From positions 62,001 through 126,000 of the forward strand of contig JAFZIP010000006.1 of NCBI GenBank assembly GCA_017554325.1: 64,000 nucleotides of DNA, written 5' to 3'. Shown here piece after piece: positions 16,121 through 25,122 of the stretch. Both the position numbers and the translations under genes were made by a program. The notes under the pieces were generated by a model that saw nothing but the letters and a program-made list of their open reading frames with translations, did no database searches and had not been told where the DNA came from. Position 1 is the first letter of the stretch. Each line of letters opens with the position of its first letter. The stretch comes from Bacteroidales bacterium. Lineage in GTDB: Bacteria; Bacteroidota; Bacteroidia; Bacteroidales; WCHB1-69.

Positions 16121-16827
16121 ATATCTTCCCGGCACAGCAATGGGCTGGTGATTACCTGGTCGATCTGAAAACGCCGATGGGCGTGATTCGACATGGGGAT
16201 TGCCTTTTCCCGCAAACGCGCGCGTATGCGTTCTTCCAGGATGTTGTTCATCAACACGCCGAAATACTCGATCAGGTTCTGCAAGGTGGAAATACGCCTG
16301 TTTGATTCTTTTTTCGCAATCTCCTTTTGAAAAAAATCCGTTACATTTACTGTTTCAAACCGTTGCTCGGACGATAGCAATTTTGAGATTTCATCAATGG
16401 AAGTGTCCTTGTCGCTGTACAATATGACAAAGAAGTCGTAATTGTGATGCGGGCATGTGAACAGTCTGTCTTTCTTGTCATTAAAGAAGAAATAGACAAT
16501 GTTTTCCTCAAACATGGAGAGTCCCAACAGCGGGTTCTTCGGCTGCGTATCCTCTGGCTGTGGCAAGCTTGTGTGGTTAGCCATGACCACCATATTGATG
16601 TCCTTGGACGAATCCAGCACAGCAAAGTAGGTCGGGAACTGGATATGCGGCTGAGTTCGGTCGGGCGCGTAATCGGTGATGAATGAAAATTCCCTGCCGA
16701 ACAGCTTGGACAGCAACAATGCCAAACGCATCGGCTCGCGCTGTGATTTCAACAGGAAGAGCGTGTATTGTCTGGAGTGTCCGAAACAATCCTTCCAATC
16801 CAACTTATTTTCAGACGGCTTCATCAT
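16117..16827 (-). CDS. Unknown conserved-looking protein (236 aa)
   Basis: Start taken at ATG 16,827 (or 16,824); an ATG at 16,854 lies upstream of the -7 box and is rejected. I do not recognise the family. The protein is soluble, with no signal peptide. An alpha/beta N-terminal part is followed by a C-terminal helical segment rich in Arg/Lys (NNILEERIRARLREKAIP). Codon use resembles its neighbours, so it is likely a real gene. It lies head to head with korA. Confidence 0.6.
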   Translation of the reverse strand: MMKPSENKLDWKDCFGHSRQYTLFLLKSQREPMRLALLLSKLFGREFSFITDYAPDRTQPHIQFPTYFAVLDSSKDINMVVMANHTSLPQPEDTQPKNPLLGLSMFEENIVYFFFNDKKDRLFTCPHHNYDFFVILYSDKDTSIDEISKLLSSEQRFETVNVTDFFQKEIAKKESNRRISTLQNLIEYFGVLMNNILEERIRARLREKAIPMSNHAHRRFQIDQVITSPLLCREDI

Positions 16828-16843
16828 CTTAAAAAATGAAGCG

Positions 16844-16851
16844 CAAAAATA
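16844..16851 (-). promoter_or_regulatory. -7 box of the unknown minus-strand gene
   Basis: Minus-strand TATTTTTG, 16 bp upstream of ATG 16,827; decides the start of that gene. Confidence 0.6.
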
Positions 16852-16907
16852 CAAAAAAAGCCTTGAAAAACAGTTTGCAAAAACTTACGAAAAGGCGATT
16901 TTAACAA

Positions 16908-16938
16908 TTGATTTTCTTACTTAAAATATTTACCTTTG
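16908..16938 (+). promoter_or_regulatory. Promoter of korAB
   Basis: TTG at 16,908-16,910 and TACCTTTG at 16,931-16,938 (20-bp gap), about 90 bp ahead of korA. The long A-rich leader is typical of highly expressed Bacteroidetes genes. Confidence 0.68.
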
Positions 16939-17029
16939 CCGCCGTTTTCATGTGGGTGGAACATTATCTGCATAAAAATCATAAATTGCTGATACAAAAA
17001 TAAATAATCAAATACTAATCAACTGAAAC

Positions 17030-18880
17030 ATGTCAACAGAAAATCAAATCAAACACATTGACGACATCGTCGTGCGTTTTGCAGGCGACAGTGGCGACGG
17101 CATGCAGCTGTCAGGAACGCTGTTCTCCGACGCATCCGCACTCACGGGCAACGACATTGCCACTTTCCCTGACTATCCTGCCGAAATCCGCGCCCCGCAC
17201 AACACCATCGCGGGCGTGTCCGGTTATCAGGTGCATGTGGGCAACCACATCTACAGCTCCGGCGACAAGTGCGACATTCTCGTGGCCATGAACCCCGCCT
17301 CTCTGAAGTCGAACATGAAGTGGGCCAAGAAAGGCGCCACCATCATCGTGGATATCGACACATTCACCGATGAGGCTCTGACGAAAGCCGGTTATACCGA
17401 GAACGACAATCCTTTCACCGATGAGATGGAGCGCGCCTACACCATCATCAAGGCGCCGGTGACTTCCTTCACCCAACGCATCGGCAACGAGCAGGGTGCT
17501 GACAAGAAAACGGCCGACAGATGCCGCAACATGTTTGCCTTAGGCATCATTTTCTATGCCACGCACAAGAAACTCGACCAGACCTTCGCTTACTTGGAGC
17601 GCAAGTTCGCCAAGAAGCCCGATGTGGTGAAGTTGAACAAGGCTGTGCTCACCGAGGGCTATGAATATGCCGACAAATTGGAGGTGATGCACTCCCATAT
17701 TTTCGAGATTGCCCAGGCTGACAAGATGCCGAAGGGCCGCTACCGCAACATCACGGGCAACGTGGCCACCGCATGGGGTCTGTTGGCCGCTTCCGAGCGT
17801 TCCGGCCGTCAGCTCTTCTTAGGCTCCTACCCTATCACGCCCGCCACGGATGTGATGGTGGAACTGGCCAAGCACAAATCCCTTGGCGCACGCGTGTTCC
17901 AAGCTGAAGACGAAATCGCAGGCGTTTGCTCCGCTATCGGCGCTTCCTACGCCGGCGCACTGGCCTGCACCTCTACCTCTGGTCCCGGTCTCTCCCTCAA
18001 GAGCGAGGCTCTCGGTCTGGCCGTGATGGTGGAGCTTCCCTTGGTGGTTGTCGATGTGCAGCGTGGCGGTCCTTCTACCGGACTTCCCACCAAGACGGAG
18101 CAATCCGACCTCAATCAGGCACTGTACGGCCGTAACGGCGAGGCTCCCCTCGTGGTGGTGGCCGCTTCTTCCAGTGCAAACTGCTTCTACTGGGCTTACA
18201 ACGCCGCCAAGATCGCCTTGGAGCACATGACTCCCGTCATCCTGCTCACCGACGGCTATCTCGGCAACGGTTCCCAGCTGTTCCGTATCCCCAAGGTGGC
18301 CGACCTGCCGAGCATCACGCCGCGCTTGGCCACTCCGAACGATCCCGACTACCGTCCGTTCCGCAGAGATCCCGAGAAGTTCGCCCGCTGGTGGGCACTC
18401 CCCGGCATGGAAGGTCTGCGTCACCGCGTCGGCGGTCTGGAGAAATGTCCCGACGGCCCGTTGAGCACCGATCCTGAAAACCACGCCTTGATGGTACATG
18501 ACCGCCAGGAGAAAGTGAACCGCGTGGCCAATTACATCCCCGAGCAGGAAGTGACCGGCGATCCTGATGCCGAGCTCCTCGTTGTGGGCTGGGGCGGCAC
18601 CTCCGGAGCACTCACCCTCGCTGTGGAAGAGATGAACAAAGAAGGCAAGAAGGTGGCTTATACCCACTTCAACTATATTTGCCCGCTGCCGAAGAACACC
18701 GGCGACATCCTCCGCAAGTACAAGAAGATTGTCGTGTGCGAGCTCAACAACGGTCAGTTTGCCGGCTATCTGCGCACCCAGTTCCCCGAATGCACGATGA
18801 CCCAATACAACAAAATCATGGGTCTTCCCTTCGAGGTGGGCGAGCTGAAAGCCGAGTTCGAAAGACTCCTTGCCAAATAA
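17030..18880 (+). CDS. korA: 2-oxoacid:ferredoxin oxidoreductase, fused gamma-alpha subunit
   Basis: A 616-residue protein. Residues ~10-200 are the gamma domain (RFAGDSGDGMQLSG); ~220-600 are the alpha domain with TSTSGPGLSLKSEALGLA and GGPSTGLPTKTEQSDL, which form the substrate and CoA-side of the enzyme. With KorB it oxidises a 2-oxoacid (most likely 2-oxoglutarate) and CoA to the acyl-CoA and CO2, reducing ferredoxin, or runs in reverse in reductive metabolism. No separate ferredoxin-like delta subunit is encoded beside it, as is normal for this two-gene type. korB follows after 31 bp. Confidence 0.92.
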   Translation: MSTENQIKHIDDIVVRFAGDSGDGMQLSGTLFSDASALTGNDIATFPDYPAEIRAPHNTIAGVSGYQVHVGNHIYSSGDKCDILVAMNPASLKSNMKWAKKGATIIVDIDTFTDEALTKAGYTENDNPFTDEMERAYTIIKAPVTSFTQRIGNEQGADKKTADRCRNMFALGIIFYATHKKLDQTFAYLERKFAKKPDVVKLNKAVLTEGYEYADKLEVMHSHIFEIAQADKMPKGRYRNITGNVATAWGLLAASERSGRQLFLGSYPITPATDVMVELAKHKSLGARVFQAEDEIAGVCSAIGASYAGALACTSTSGPGLSLKSEALGLAVMVELPLVVVDVQRGGPSTGLPTKTEQSDLNQALYGRNGEAPLVVVAASSSANCFYWAYNAAKIALEHMTPVILLTDGYLGNGSQLFRIPKVADLPSITPRLATPNDPDYRPFRRDPEKFARWWALPGMEGLRHRVGGLEKCPDGPLSTDPENHALMVHDRQEKVNRVANYIPEQEVTGDPDAELLVVGWGGTSGALTLAVEEMNKEGKKVAYTHFNYICPLPKNTGDILRKYKKIVVCELNNGQFAGYLRTQFPECTMTQYNKIMGLPFEVGELKAEFERLLAK

Positions 18881-18911
18881 TTCAATTACGAACCATTAAA
18901 TCACAATAAAT

Positions 18912-19946
18912 ATGGCAGAAAGACATTTTGTTCCCAGAGCGGACCGCGAATATACAAAAGCTGACTTTACCAGCGACCAGATGGTGAAATGGTGTCCCGG
19001 CTGCGGCGACCACGCAATCCTCGCCTCACTGTTGAACACCTTCCCCAAGACCAACCACAAGAAGGAGAACATCTGCATGGTGTCCGGTATCGGATGCTCA
19101 TCGCGTATTCCTTATTATGTGGACACTTACGGCTTCCACAGCATCCACGGACGCGCGTGCGCCATCGCCACGGGCGTGAAGCTGGCCAACCCTGCCCTCT
19201 CCGTGTGGGTGAGCATGGGCGACGGCGACTCCATGGCTATCGGCGGCAACCACCTGATCCACGCTGTGCGTCGTAATCAGGACTTGAACATCACCATTTT
19301 CAACAACGAGATCTATGGTTTGACCAAAGGCCAGTACAGCCCGACCACCAAGTTCGGACAGGTCACGAAGACCTCTCCTTACGGCACCATCGACTACCCG
19401 TTCAACCCGGGCGAGTTGGTGATGGGCGCACAGGGCACGTTCTATGCCCGCGCATTGGACTGCCTGCCGCCACTGACCACTGAAATCATGACGCGCGCCG
19501 CGCAGCATGACGGCACCAGCGTGGTGGAAGTGCTGCAAAACTGTATGATCTTCAACGACAAGGCACACGCCGCCATCACCGACCGCGCCGTGCGCGACGA
19601 CCGCACCATCATTTTGGAACACGGCAAGCCCATGATTTTTGGCAAGGACAAGAACAAGGGACTTCGTTTCAACGGCCGTTGTTTGGAGACTGTCACCATC
19701 GGCGAGAATGGCATCACTATTGACGATATTATGATCCACGACGAGACCACCGAGGACACCGGTATCCACATGATGCTGGCCCGCATGAAAGGCGACCTGC
19801 CCGTGGCCATCGGCGTGATCCGCAACGTCAAGAAGACCTCTTACACCCAGTTGTACGAAGACCAGATGGACGAGCAAAAGGCCATCGGCAAGTACAAATG
19901 TGTCGATGACCTGCTCAACAGCGGCGACACGTGGGAAGTGGAGTAA
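18912..19946 (+). CDS. korB: 2-oxoacid:ferredoxin oxidoreductase, beta subunit
   Basis: A 344-residue protein. It opens with WCPGCGDHAIL, whose cysteines help bind a 4Fe-4S cluster, and carries the thiamine-diphosphate/Mg site GDGDSMAIGGNH followed by NNEIYGLTKGQ. It is the catalytic partner of KorA. Strong cytosolic enzyme codon use; a hairpin terminator follows 25 bp after the stop. Confidence 0.93.
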   Translation: MAERHFVPRADREYTKADFTSDQMVKWCPGCGDHAILASLLNTFPKTNHKKENICMVSGIGCSSRIPYYVDTYGFHSIHGRACAIATGVKLANPALSVWVSMGDGDSMAIGGNHLIHAVRRNQDLNITIFNNEIYGLTKGQYSPTTKFGQVTKTSPYGTIDYPFNPGELVMGAQGTFYARALDCLPPLTTEIMTRAAQHDGTSVVEVLQNCMIFNDKAHAAITDRAVRDDRTIILEHGKPMIFGKDKNKGLRFNGRCLETVTIGENGITIDDIMIHDETTEDTGIHMMLARMKGDLPVAIGVIRNVKKTSYTQLYEDQMDEQKAIGKYKCVDDLLNSGDTWEVE

Positions 19947-19971
19947 AAGAGAGTTGAGAGATTATTAGTGT

Positions 19972-20006
19972 AAAAAAAAACGCCCTGCTCACAGGGCGTT
20001 TTTTTT
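19972..20006. terminator. Bidirectional intrinsic terminator
   Basis: Nine A, stem CGCCCTG (19,981-19,987), loop CTCA, stem CAGGGCG (19,992-19,998), eight T. It works for korAB on the plus strand and for the convergent lipoprotein gene on the minus strand. Confidence 0.93.
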
Positions 20007-20030
20007 ATAGGTGAAATACTGAAAACGTGT

Positions 20031-20678
20031 TTAGAATTTCGTCTCGTCTGTTTGCTCTTGCAAATCTTCCAACCATTTCATCATGGGCACCACACGGCTC
20101 TTGAAAGATCCGCTAATGTCCACAAGAGTCTCTGACAACACCGGGGTAGCTTCGGTATTAATGAAGTATGCTGTGCCTTCAAAGGAACCGACAACTTTGC
20201 TTTTGTTCACTTTGGTGAGATGGATGCTACCCGTTTTCATCACATAGAATTCGGAAGGGCTGATAGCATAACAGACCACCTGGTTGTTGGCGAACTGGCC
20301 GTTCAGCAGACTTCTGTAGTCGAAATTGTCCAAATCCTCATTCGTCAACACATTGTCAACTGAAAGCGTGGCGCGGGATTCAATATTATCACCCACCATA
20401 CGGTAGCACATGAACGGATACTCAACATCCTCAACGCTTCCTGAACTAATCAACTTATTCACATCAATTTCCATTGACATGCCCAACACATACGGGGTTG
20501 ATGTATTTTCTCCAAACATGGCAATACTTGAAGGAAAATCATCAATATTGCCATCAGACGTGTTCACACTACCCTTTCCGGAAATAAGATCAAACATTTC
20601 CTGCAATGGGTCATCCCCACATGAGCTGAAAAAGACTGCACCTGCAAAAACAGCAATAATCAAAAAAAGTTTTTTCAT
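20031..20678 (-). CDS. Hypothetical lipoprotein
   Basis: A 215-residue product with a lipoprotein signal peptide (AVFFSSC, Cys near residue 20), so it is probably lipid-anchored in the envelope. The rest is polar and beta-rich with no domain I recognise. It follows the dehydratase-activase gene by about 54 bp in the same direction, and ends at the shared terminator. Confidence 0.65.
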   Translation of the reverse strand: MKKLFLIIAVFAGAVFFSSCGDDPLQEMFDLISGKGSVNTSDGNIDDFPSSIAMFGENTSTPYVLGMSMEIDVNKLISSGSVEDVEYPFMCYRMVGDNIESRATLSVDNVLTNEDLDNFDYRSLLNGQFANNQVVCYAISPSEFYVMKTGSIHLTKVNKSKVVGSFEGTAYFINTEATPVLSETLVDISGSFKSRVVPMMKWLEDLQEQTDETKF

Positions 20679-20732
20679 AATCAGTTGTATTTTGATGAAT
20701 TAAATAATATTTTCGACCGATAAAGCTAAACA

Positions 20733-23700
20733 TCACCCGTTCTCGATCATGAAATGCAACCTGTTGAAGACGTTGGCCTCGCTGGTGCCTCCGTCGAAAT
20801 CGAGAAAGAGCATATTGAGGTCGGGATAGTACTTGCGAATCTTCTTCTCTATACCTTTGGCGATTATATGGTTGGAAATACAGGCAAAAGGCTGCAAACT
20901 GATGATGTTCTTCACGCCATTCTCCGCCAACGCCGACATTTCCGCCGGAATCAACCAGCCTTCGCCGAAGTTGGCCGCCATGTTTATAATCCTGGATGCC
21001 AACTCCGCATCGTGGAACATGTCGGCAAAGGGACGGTAATACGGGAACGGAGCACAAATCTTGTCATATACCTTGGCATAATGATAGATGAGCTTGTAGA
21101 TGGCATCCGACGCGAACAACGGCATGTTCACCGGCTTGATGTTGAGTTTCTTGTTGATGTGCCGGTTTACGAAACTGTTCATGAAGAAGTTGTAGATGGA
21201 CGGGGCAATGACCTCCACGCCCTGGTCGGCGAGCCAGTCCAACACATTCAGATGCCCGAACTCGTTGTACTTGATGTAGATCTCCCCTACTACCCCAATC
21301 TGCGGCAGCGGCTTGTTGCAATCAATATTGGCCTTGTACTCCTGCACCGCATCGGCCAGCAGTTTACGCAGGCCTCTGTAGTCCTTCTTCTCAATAATAG
21401 GCAACGACAAATCAATGTATTTATGGTGGATCTCTTTCGCTTTTCCACGCTGCAGCTCACGCGGGCGCGAGGCGTAGTACATACGCGAGAGGCAGTCGGC
21501 GTATAGCAACGCAAACAACGCGGGCAGGGCCAGTTTCCTGGCATCCACCACAAAACCGGGCTGCTCGTTGGCCAGCGTGTTACCCAGCGCAAGCGACAGC
21601 ACGGGCACATTCTCGAACCCCGCGGCCACCAGCGCCTTCTTGATCAACATGATGTAGTTAGTGGCGCGGCACTGTCCGCCGGTCTGCGTGATGATGACCG
21701 CCACATCGTCCAGATTGTACTTGCCACTTCGTAACGCCTTGAGCAAACTGCCCACGACGATGGTAGCAGGATAGCAGACTTCATTGTTGGCATATTGCAA
21801 CCCCAGTTCCACACACTCCTTGTCGCCCATGGGCAATATTTCGAGATTGTATCCCGCCATTTTGAAAAAGGTAGGAAGGAACTCTGTATATCCGGAAGCA
21901 AAGGTCGGGCCGAGGATGGTGCGCCGTTTGTCCGGAAGCCCGAACGGCGGCGTGGTGACAAAGGGCTTGTTGACCTCCACCTTGCGACTGAACTTCAAAC
22001 TCTCCACCATGGAGCGCACACGCAGGCGCAAGGAGCCGATATTGTTCACATCGTCCACCTTCAAAAGCGTGAAACTCTTGTCCTTGCGGTCAAGGATGTC
22101 ATGGGTTTCATCAATGATGAAAGCATCCGGGCCACAGCCGAAGGAGGTGATCATCATGAAGTGGATGTTGTCTTGGCTGTTGGCAACATAATGGGCCGCC
22201 TTGAAAATACGGTTGGGATATGTCCACTGCGTTACGGCCACCAGTTCCTGATAGACATCCGTATCCTGATCATCAGCCACGAACTCCGTCACCACATCAA
22301 TGCCCATATCCGCGAGCACATCGGAGATCTTATGCTGGATAAGCGGGTCGGCATGATAGGGACGACCCGCCAGCACCACGACCATGCGGTTGTTTTCTTT
22401 GGCCAATTGCACAATCTCATGCGCACGCTGGTGTTGTTGTGCGATGAACTGTTTCTGCGCCTTCACGGCCGCAGCAATGGCACGGTCGGCGGTCTTTCGG
22501 TCCACGCCAAGTGTGGCCAAGTACTTGCGACAACCGGCATAGAGAAGTTCCTCGTCATTAAGTGATATCACCGGTGCGTCAAACGGAATGTTGAACCGTT
22601 CCTCCGTATCGATGGAGTTCTTCATCACATCGGAATAGCCGGCCACAATGGGACAGTTGTAGCTGTTGCGCACCTTGTCGTCCGACTTCTGCTCCATCAC
22701 CACGTATGGATAGAATATGCGATCCACGCCTTTTTTCGCCAAATCATAGACATGTCCGTGCATCAACTTGGCAGGGAAGCAGATATTCTCCGACATCACC
22801 GTATGGATGCCTTGCTCATAAAGCGGGTTAGTGGATTTGCCGGACAATTGCACGCGGAAACCGCATTCGGAGAGCAGTGCATTCCAGAAAGGATAAAGTT
22901 CATAAACGCCCAACGCGCGGGGGATGCCAATGGTGAGCTTGGCCTGTTGTTTGGGCACAATCGGACGATGGAAGAGCATCTTCAGCCGTTCATGGTGCTG
23001 GTTGGTGCCCTTGCGCATCACCTCCGACTCGTTGGCATAAATCTTCTCGCAGTTGTTGCCTGAGTAATAACACCGATTATTGGAAAATTTGTATTGGATG
23101 ACCGTACATCGGTTGGCGCAGCCCGGACAGGTCTGCTGTTCGGTCTCATACTGCTGGATGGAGAGCAGGTCATCAAGGGTGAGCACATTAGCAGCGGGCT
23201 GTTCTTTTGCAAAGAGTGCGCAGCCGTATGCGCCCATCAGTTCAGGAATGTCGGAGAAACGCACATCCTGGCCCGTGAGCAGTTCCAGCGCACGCACCAC
23301 AGCCAAATTCTTGAACGTGCCGCCTTGCACGACTATATGACCGCCCAACTCCTCGATTTTACGGAGCTTCAGCACTTTGAACAGGCAGTTCTTGATGACG
23401 GAATAGGCAAAGCCGGCGGATATATCCTCGGGCGTGGTGCCCTCGCGCATGGCCTGCTTCACCTTGGAGTTCATGAACACGGTGCAACGCGTACCCAGAT
23501 CGTAAGGATGCCGGGCTTCGCAGGCAATCTTGGCAAAGTCGGCCACCTTGTAGCCCAACATCTTCGCAAAAGTCTCAATGAAAGAGCCGCAACCAGAGGA
23601 ACAAGCCTCATTGATTTCCAAGCGACGAATAGCTTGGTTTTCGACAAAAATGGCTTTCATGTCCTGACCGCCAATGTCTAGGATGAACGAAACCTCCGGC

Positions 23701-24962
23701 GAGACGCTTTTCGCTCCAAGGTAATGGGCCATGGTCTCGACCACGCCGTAGTGCAATCCGAAGGCAGTCTTGAGCAAATTCTCGCCGTAGCCGGTCACAG
23801 CACTGCCGGCGATGCGCGGCGCGAAGTGGTACTCGTCACAAATCTTCTTGAAATCCTGCAAAGCATTCAGGAACGCGCCGAAGCTGTTGCCGTTGTTGTT
23901 ACGATAGTCACTGTGGAGCAGTCTGCCCTCCGCGTCCAGAATCACCAGCTTGGTGGTGGTGGATCCGGAATCCACGCCCATGAAGACGCGATTATCCTGT
24001 GTTTTCCCCCACTCCACGCGAGGCACAAAGAAGTTCTGTTTCTGCTGACGCCAAGTTTCAAATTCGCTTTCAGACTTGAACAAGGGATCGAGGCGGTTTT
24101 GCAGCAGCGTATCGGTATCGATAGCCAGATGTTGGATGTTGTGAACAAACTGCGCCATGGGGATGGTTTCGCGACACTCGGTCGCGGCCATGAGGGCTGT
24201 GCCAAATGCAGGCACCACGCGCGCGTCGGGCACGGCCACGCAGTCGGCCTCGGTGATATGGAGATTGTCGAGAAAAGTTTTCTTCAGCATGGGCAGGAAG
24301 GCGAAGGGGCCGCCGCAGAAGAACACCGGCGGTTTCACATCAAGCCCGCGCGAGAGCGTGCCGATGACCTGCAGGGCCACGGCGTGGAACACGGACAGGG
24401 CCACGTCTTCCTTGATCACGTGACGCGCCAGGAGGTTCTGAATGTCCGTCTTGGAAAACACACCACAGCGCGACGCGATGGGATAGACAGTCTTGGCATT
24501 TTCGGCCAGCGTGTTGAGTTCGGAGGGCTCCACGTTGAGCAGGCTGGCGGTCTGGTCGAAGAACGCGCCCGTGCCGCCGGCGCAGTTGCCGTTCATGCGG
24601 ATGTCGGGCACCCTGCCCTCTTCGAAGAAAATCATCTTGCTGTCCTCACCGCCGATGTCGATGAAGGTACGGGTTTGCGGGAACTGCCGTTTCACGAGCG
24701 TGGCGGCGGCAATCACCTCCTGTACGAAGGGCAGGTGCCAGCATTCGGCGTATCCCATGCCCACGGAGCCCGTAACGGCCACGCGAAGCAAAGCTTCCGG
24801 GTACTGGTCGGCCACCGGAGCCAGGGCCTCCATCAAGGTAGCCCTGATGTTCATGTTGTGCCGGCGGTAATCCACATAGCAACTATTATTTTGTCCGTCA
24901 AGCACCACCACCTTGACTGTGGTGGAACCAATATCTATGCCTACTTTAAGTTCATTTTCCAT
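20733..24962 (-). CDS. Fused 2-hydroxyacyl-CoA dehydratase activase (BadF/DUF2229)
   Basis: About 1,409 residues from the preferred Met (MENELKVGID); an ATG at 24,989 would add nine residues that overlap the promoter. Two ASKHA ATPase modules of the BadF/HgdC type lie in tandem: GIDIGSTTVKVV with NCAGGTGAFF, then GVDSGSTTTKLV with ACSSGCGSFIE; each Cys could ligate the bridging 4Fe-4S cluster. A Cys-rich segment (CPGCANRC) links them to a DUF2229 region (GIPRALGVYELYPFW) and a dehydratase-subunit-like C-terminus. Archerase-type activases inject an electron into 2-hydroxyacyl-CoA dehydratases at the cost of ATP. Large four-part fusions of this kind are known in anaerobes but their substrate is unproven; no separate dehydratase genes are visible here. 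Confidence 0.85.
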   Translation of the reverse strand: MENELKVGIDIGSTTVKVVVLDGQNNSCYVDYRRHNMNIRATLMEALAPVADQYPEALLRVAVTGSVGMGYAECWHLPFVQEVIAAATLVKRQFPQTRTFIDIGGEDSKMIFFEEGRVPDIRMNGNCAGGTGAFFDQTASLLNVEPSELNTLAENAKTVYPIASRCGVFSKTDIQNLLARHVIKEDVALSVFHAVALQVIGTLSRGLDVKPPVFFCGGPFAFLPMLKKTFLDNLHITEADCVAVPDARVVPAFGTALMAATECRETIPMAQFVHNIQHLAIDTDTLLQNRLDPLFKSESEFETWRQQKQNFFVPRVEWGKTQDNRVFMGVDSGSTTTKLVILDAEGRLLHSDYRNNNGNSFGAFLNALQDFKKICDEYHFAPRIAGSAVTGYGENLLKTAFGLHYGVVETMAHYLGAKSVSPEVSFILDIGGQDMKAIFVENQAIRRLEINEACSSGCGSFIETFAKMLGYKVADFAKIACEARHPYDLGTRCTVFMNSKVKQAMREGTTPEDISAGFAYSVIKNCLFKVLKLRKIEELGGHIVVQGGTFKNLAVVRALELLTGQDVRFSDIPELMGAYGCALFAKEQPAANVLTLDDLLSIQQYETEQQTCPGCANRCTVIQYKFSNNRCYYSGNNCEKIYANESEVMRKGTNQHHERLKMLFHRPIVPKQQAKLTIGIPRALGVYELYPFWNALLSECGFRVQLSGKSTNPLYEQGIHTVMSENICFPAKLMHGHVYDLAKKGVDRIFYPYVVMEQKSDDKVRNSYNCPIVAGYSDVMKNSIDTEERFNIPFDAPVISLNDEELLYAGCRKYLATLGVDRKTADRAIAAAVKAQKQFIAQQHQRAHEIVQLAKENNRMVVVLAGRPYHADPLIQHKISDVLADMGIDVVTEFVADDQDTDVYQELVAVTQWTYPNRIFKAAHYVANSQDNIHFMMITSFGCGPDAFIIDETHDILDRKDKSFTLLKVDDVNNIGSLRLRVRSMVESLKFSRKVEVNKPFVTTPPFGLPDKRRTILGPTFASGYTEFLPTFFKMAGYNLEILPMGDKECVELGLQYANNEVCYPATIVVGSLLKALRSGKYNLDDVAVIITQTGGQCRATNYIMLIKKALVAAGFENVPVLSLALGNTLANEQPGFVVDARKLALPALFALLYADCLSRMYYASRPRELQRGKAKEIHHKYIDLSLPIIEKKDYRGLRKLLADAVQEYKANIDCNKPLPQIGVVGEIYIKYNEFGHLNVLDWLADQGVEVIAPSIYNFFMNSFVNRHINKKLNIKPVNMPLFASDAIYKLIYHYAKVYDKICAPFPYYRPFADMFHDAELASRIINMAANFGEGWLIPAEMSALAENGVKNIISLQPFACISNHIIAKGIEKKIRKYYPDLNMLFLDFDGGTSEANVFNRLHFMIENG

Positions 24963-24978
24963 ATTCAAAATCAGTGCG

Positions 24979-24986
24979 CGAAAGTA
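24979..24986 (-). promoter_or_regulatory. -7 box of the activase gene
   Basis: Minus-strand TACTTTCG, one base off TAnnTTTG, ending 16 bp before ATG 24,962. Confidence 0.45.
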
Positions 24987-25065
24987 CAAAAAACTTCTTC
25001 AACAATTAATCATTCTCCGAAATTCGCCGCAAACAAAGGCTCCAAGATGCATTGTAACATAAAAA

Positions 25066-25093
25066 CAAGAGCCCGGATTGCTCCGAGCTCTTG
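25066..25093 (-). terminator. Intrinsic terminator of the giant repeat gene
   Basis: Stem CAAGAGC (25,066-25,072) with GCTCTTG (25,087-25,093), inner CGGA/TCCG; on the minus strand it is followed by GTTTTT. It lies 29 bp after the stop at 25,123. Confidence 0.85.
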
Positions 25094-25122
25094 ACAAAAA
25101 CACAATAAATTATAAAAAAACA

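Noticed and set aside
17819-18805. Minus-strand open frame opposite korA
   Set aside because: Antisense of a highly conserved enzyme gene with strong codon bias; no promoter or domain.
23724-25094. Long plus-strand open frame opposite the activase gene
   Set aside because: Mirror of a strongly supported minus-strand gene; its residues are low in recognisable domains and rich in His/Val as expected for an antisense frame.
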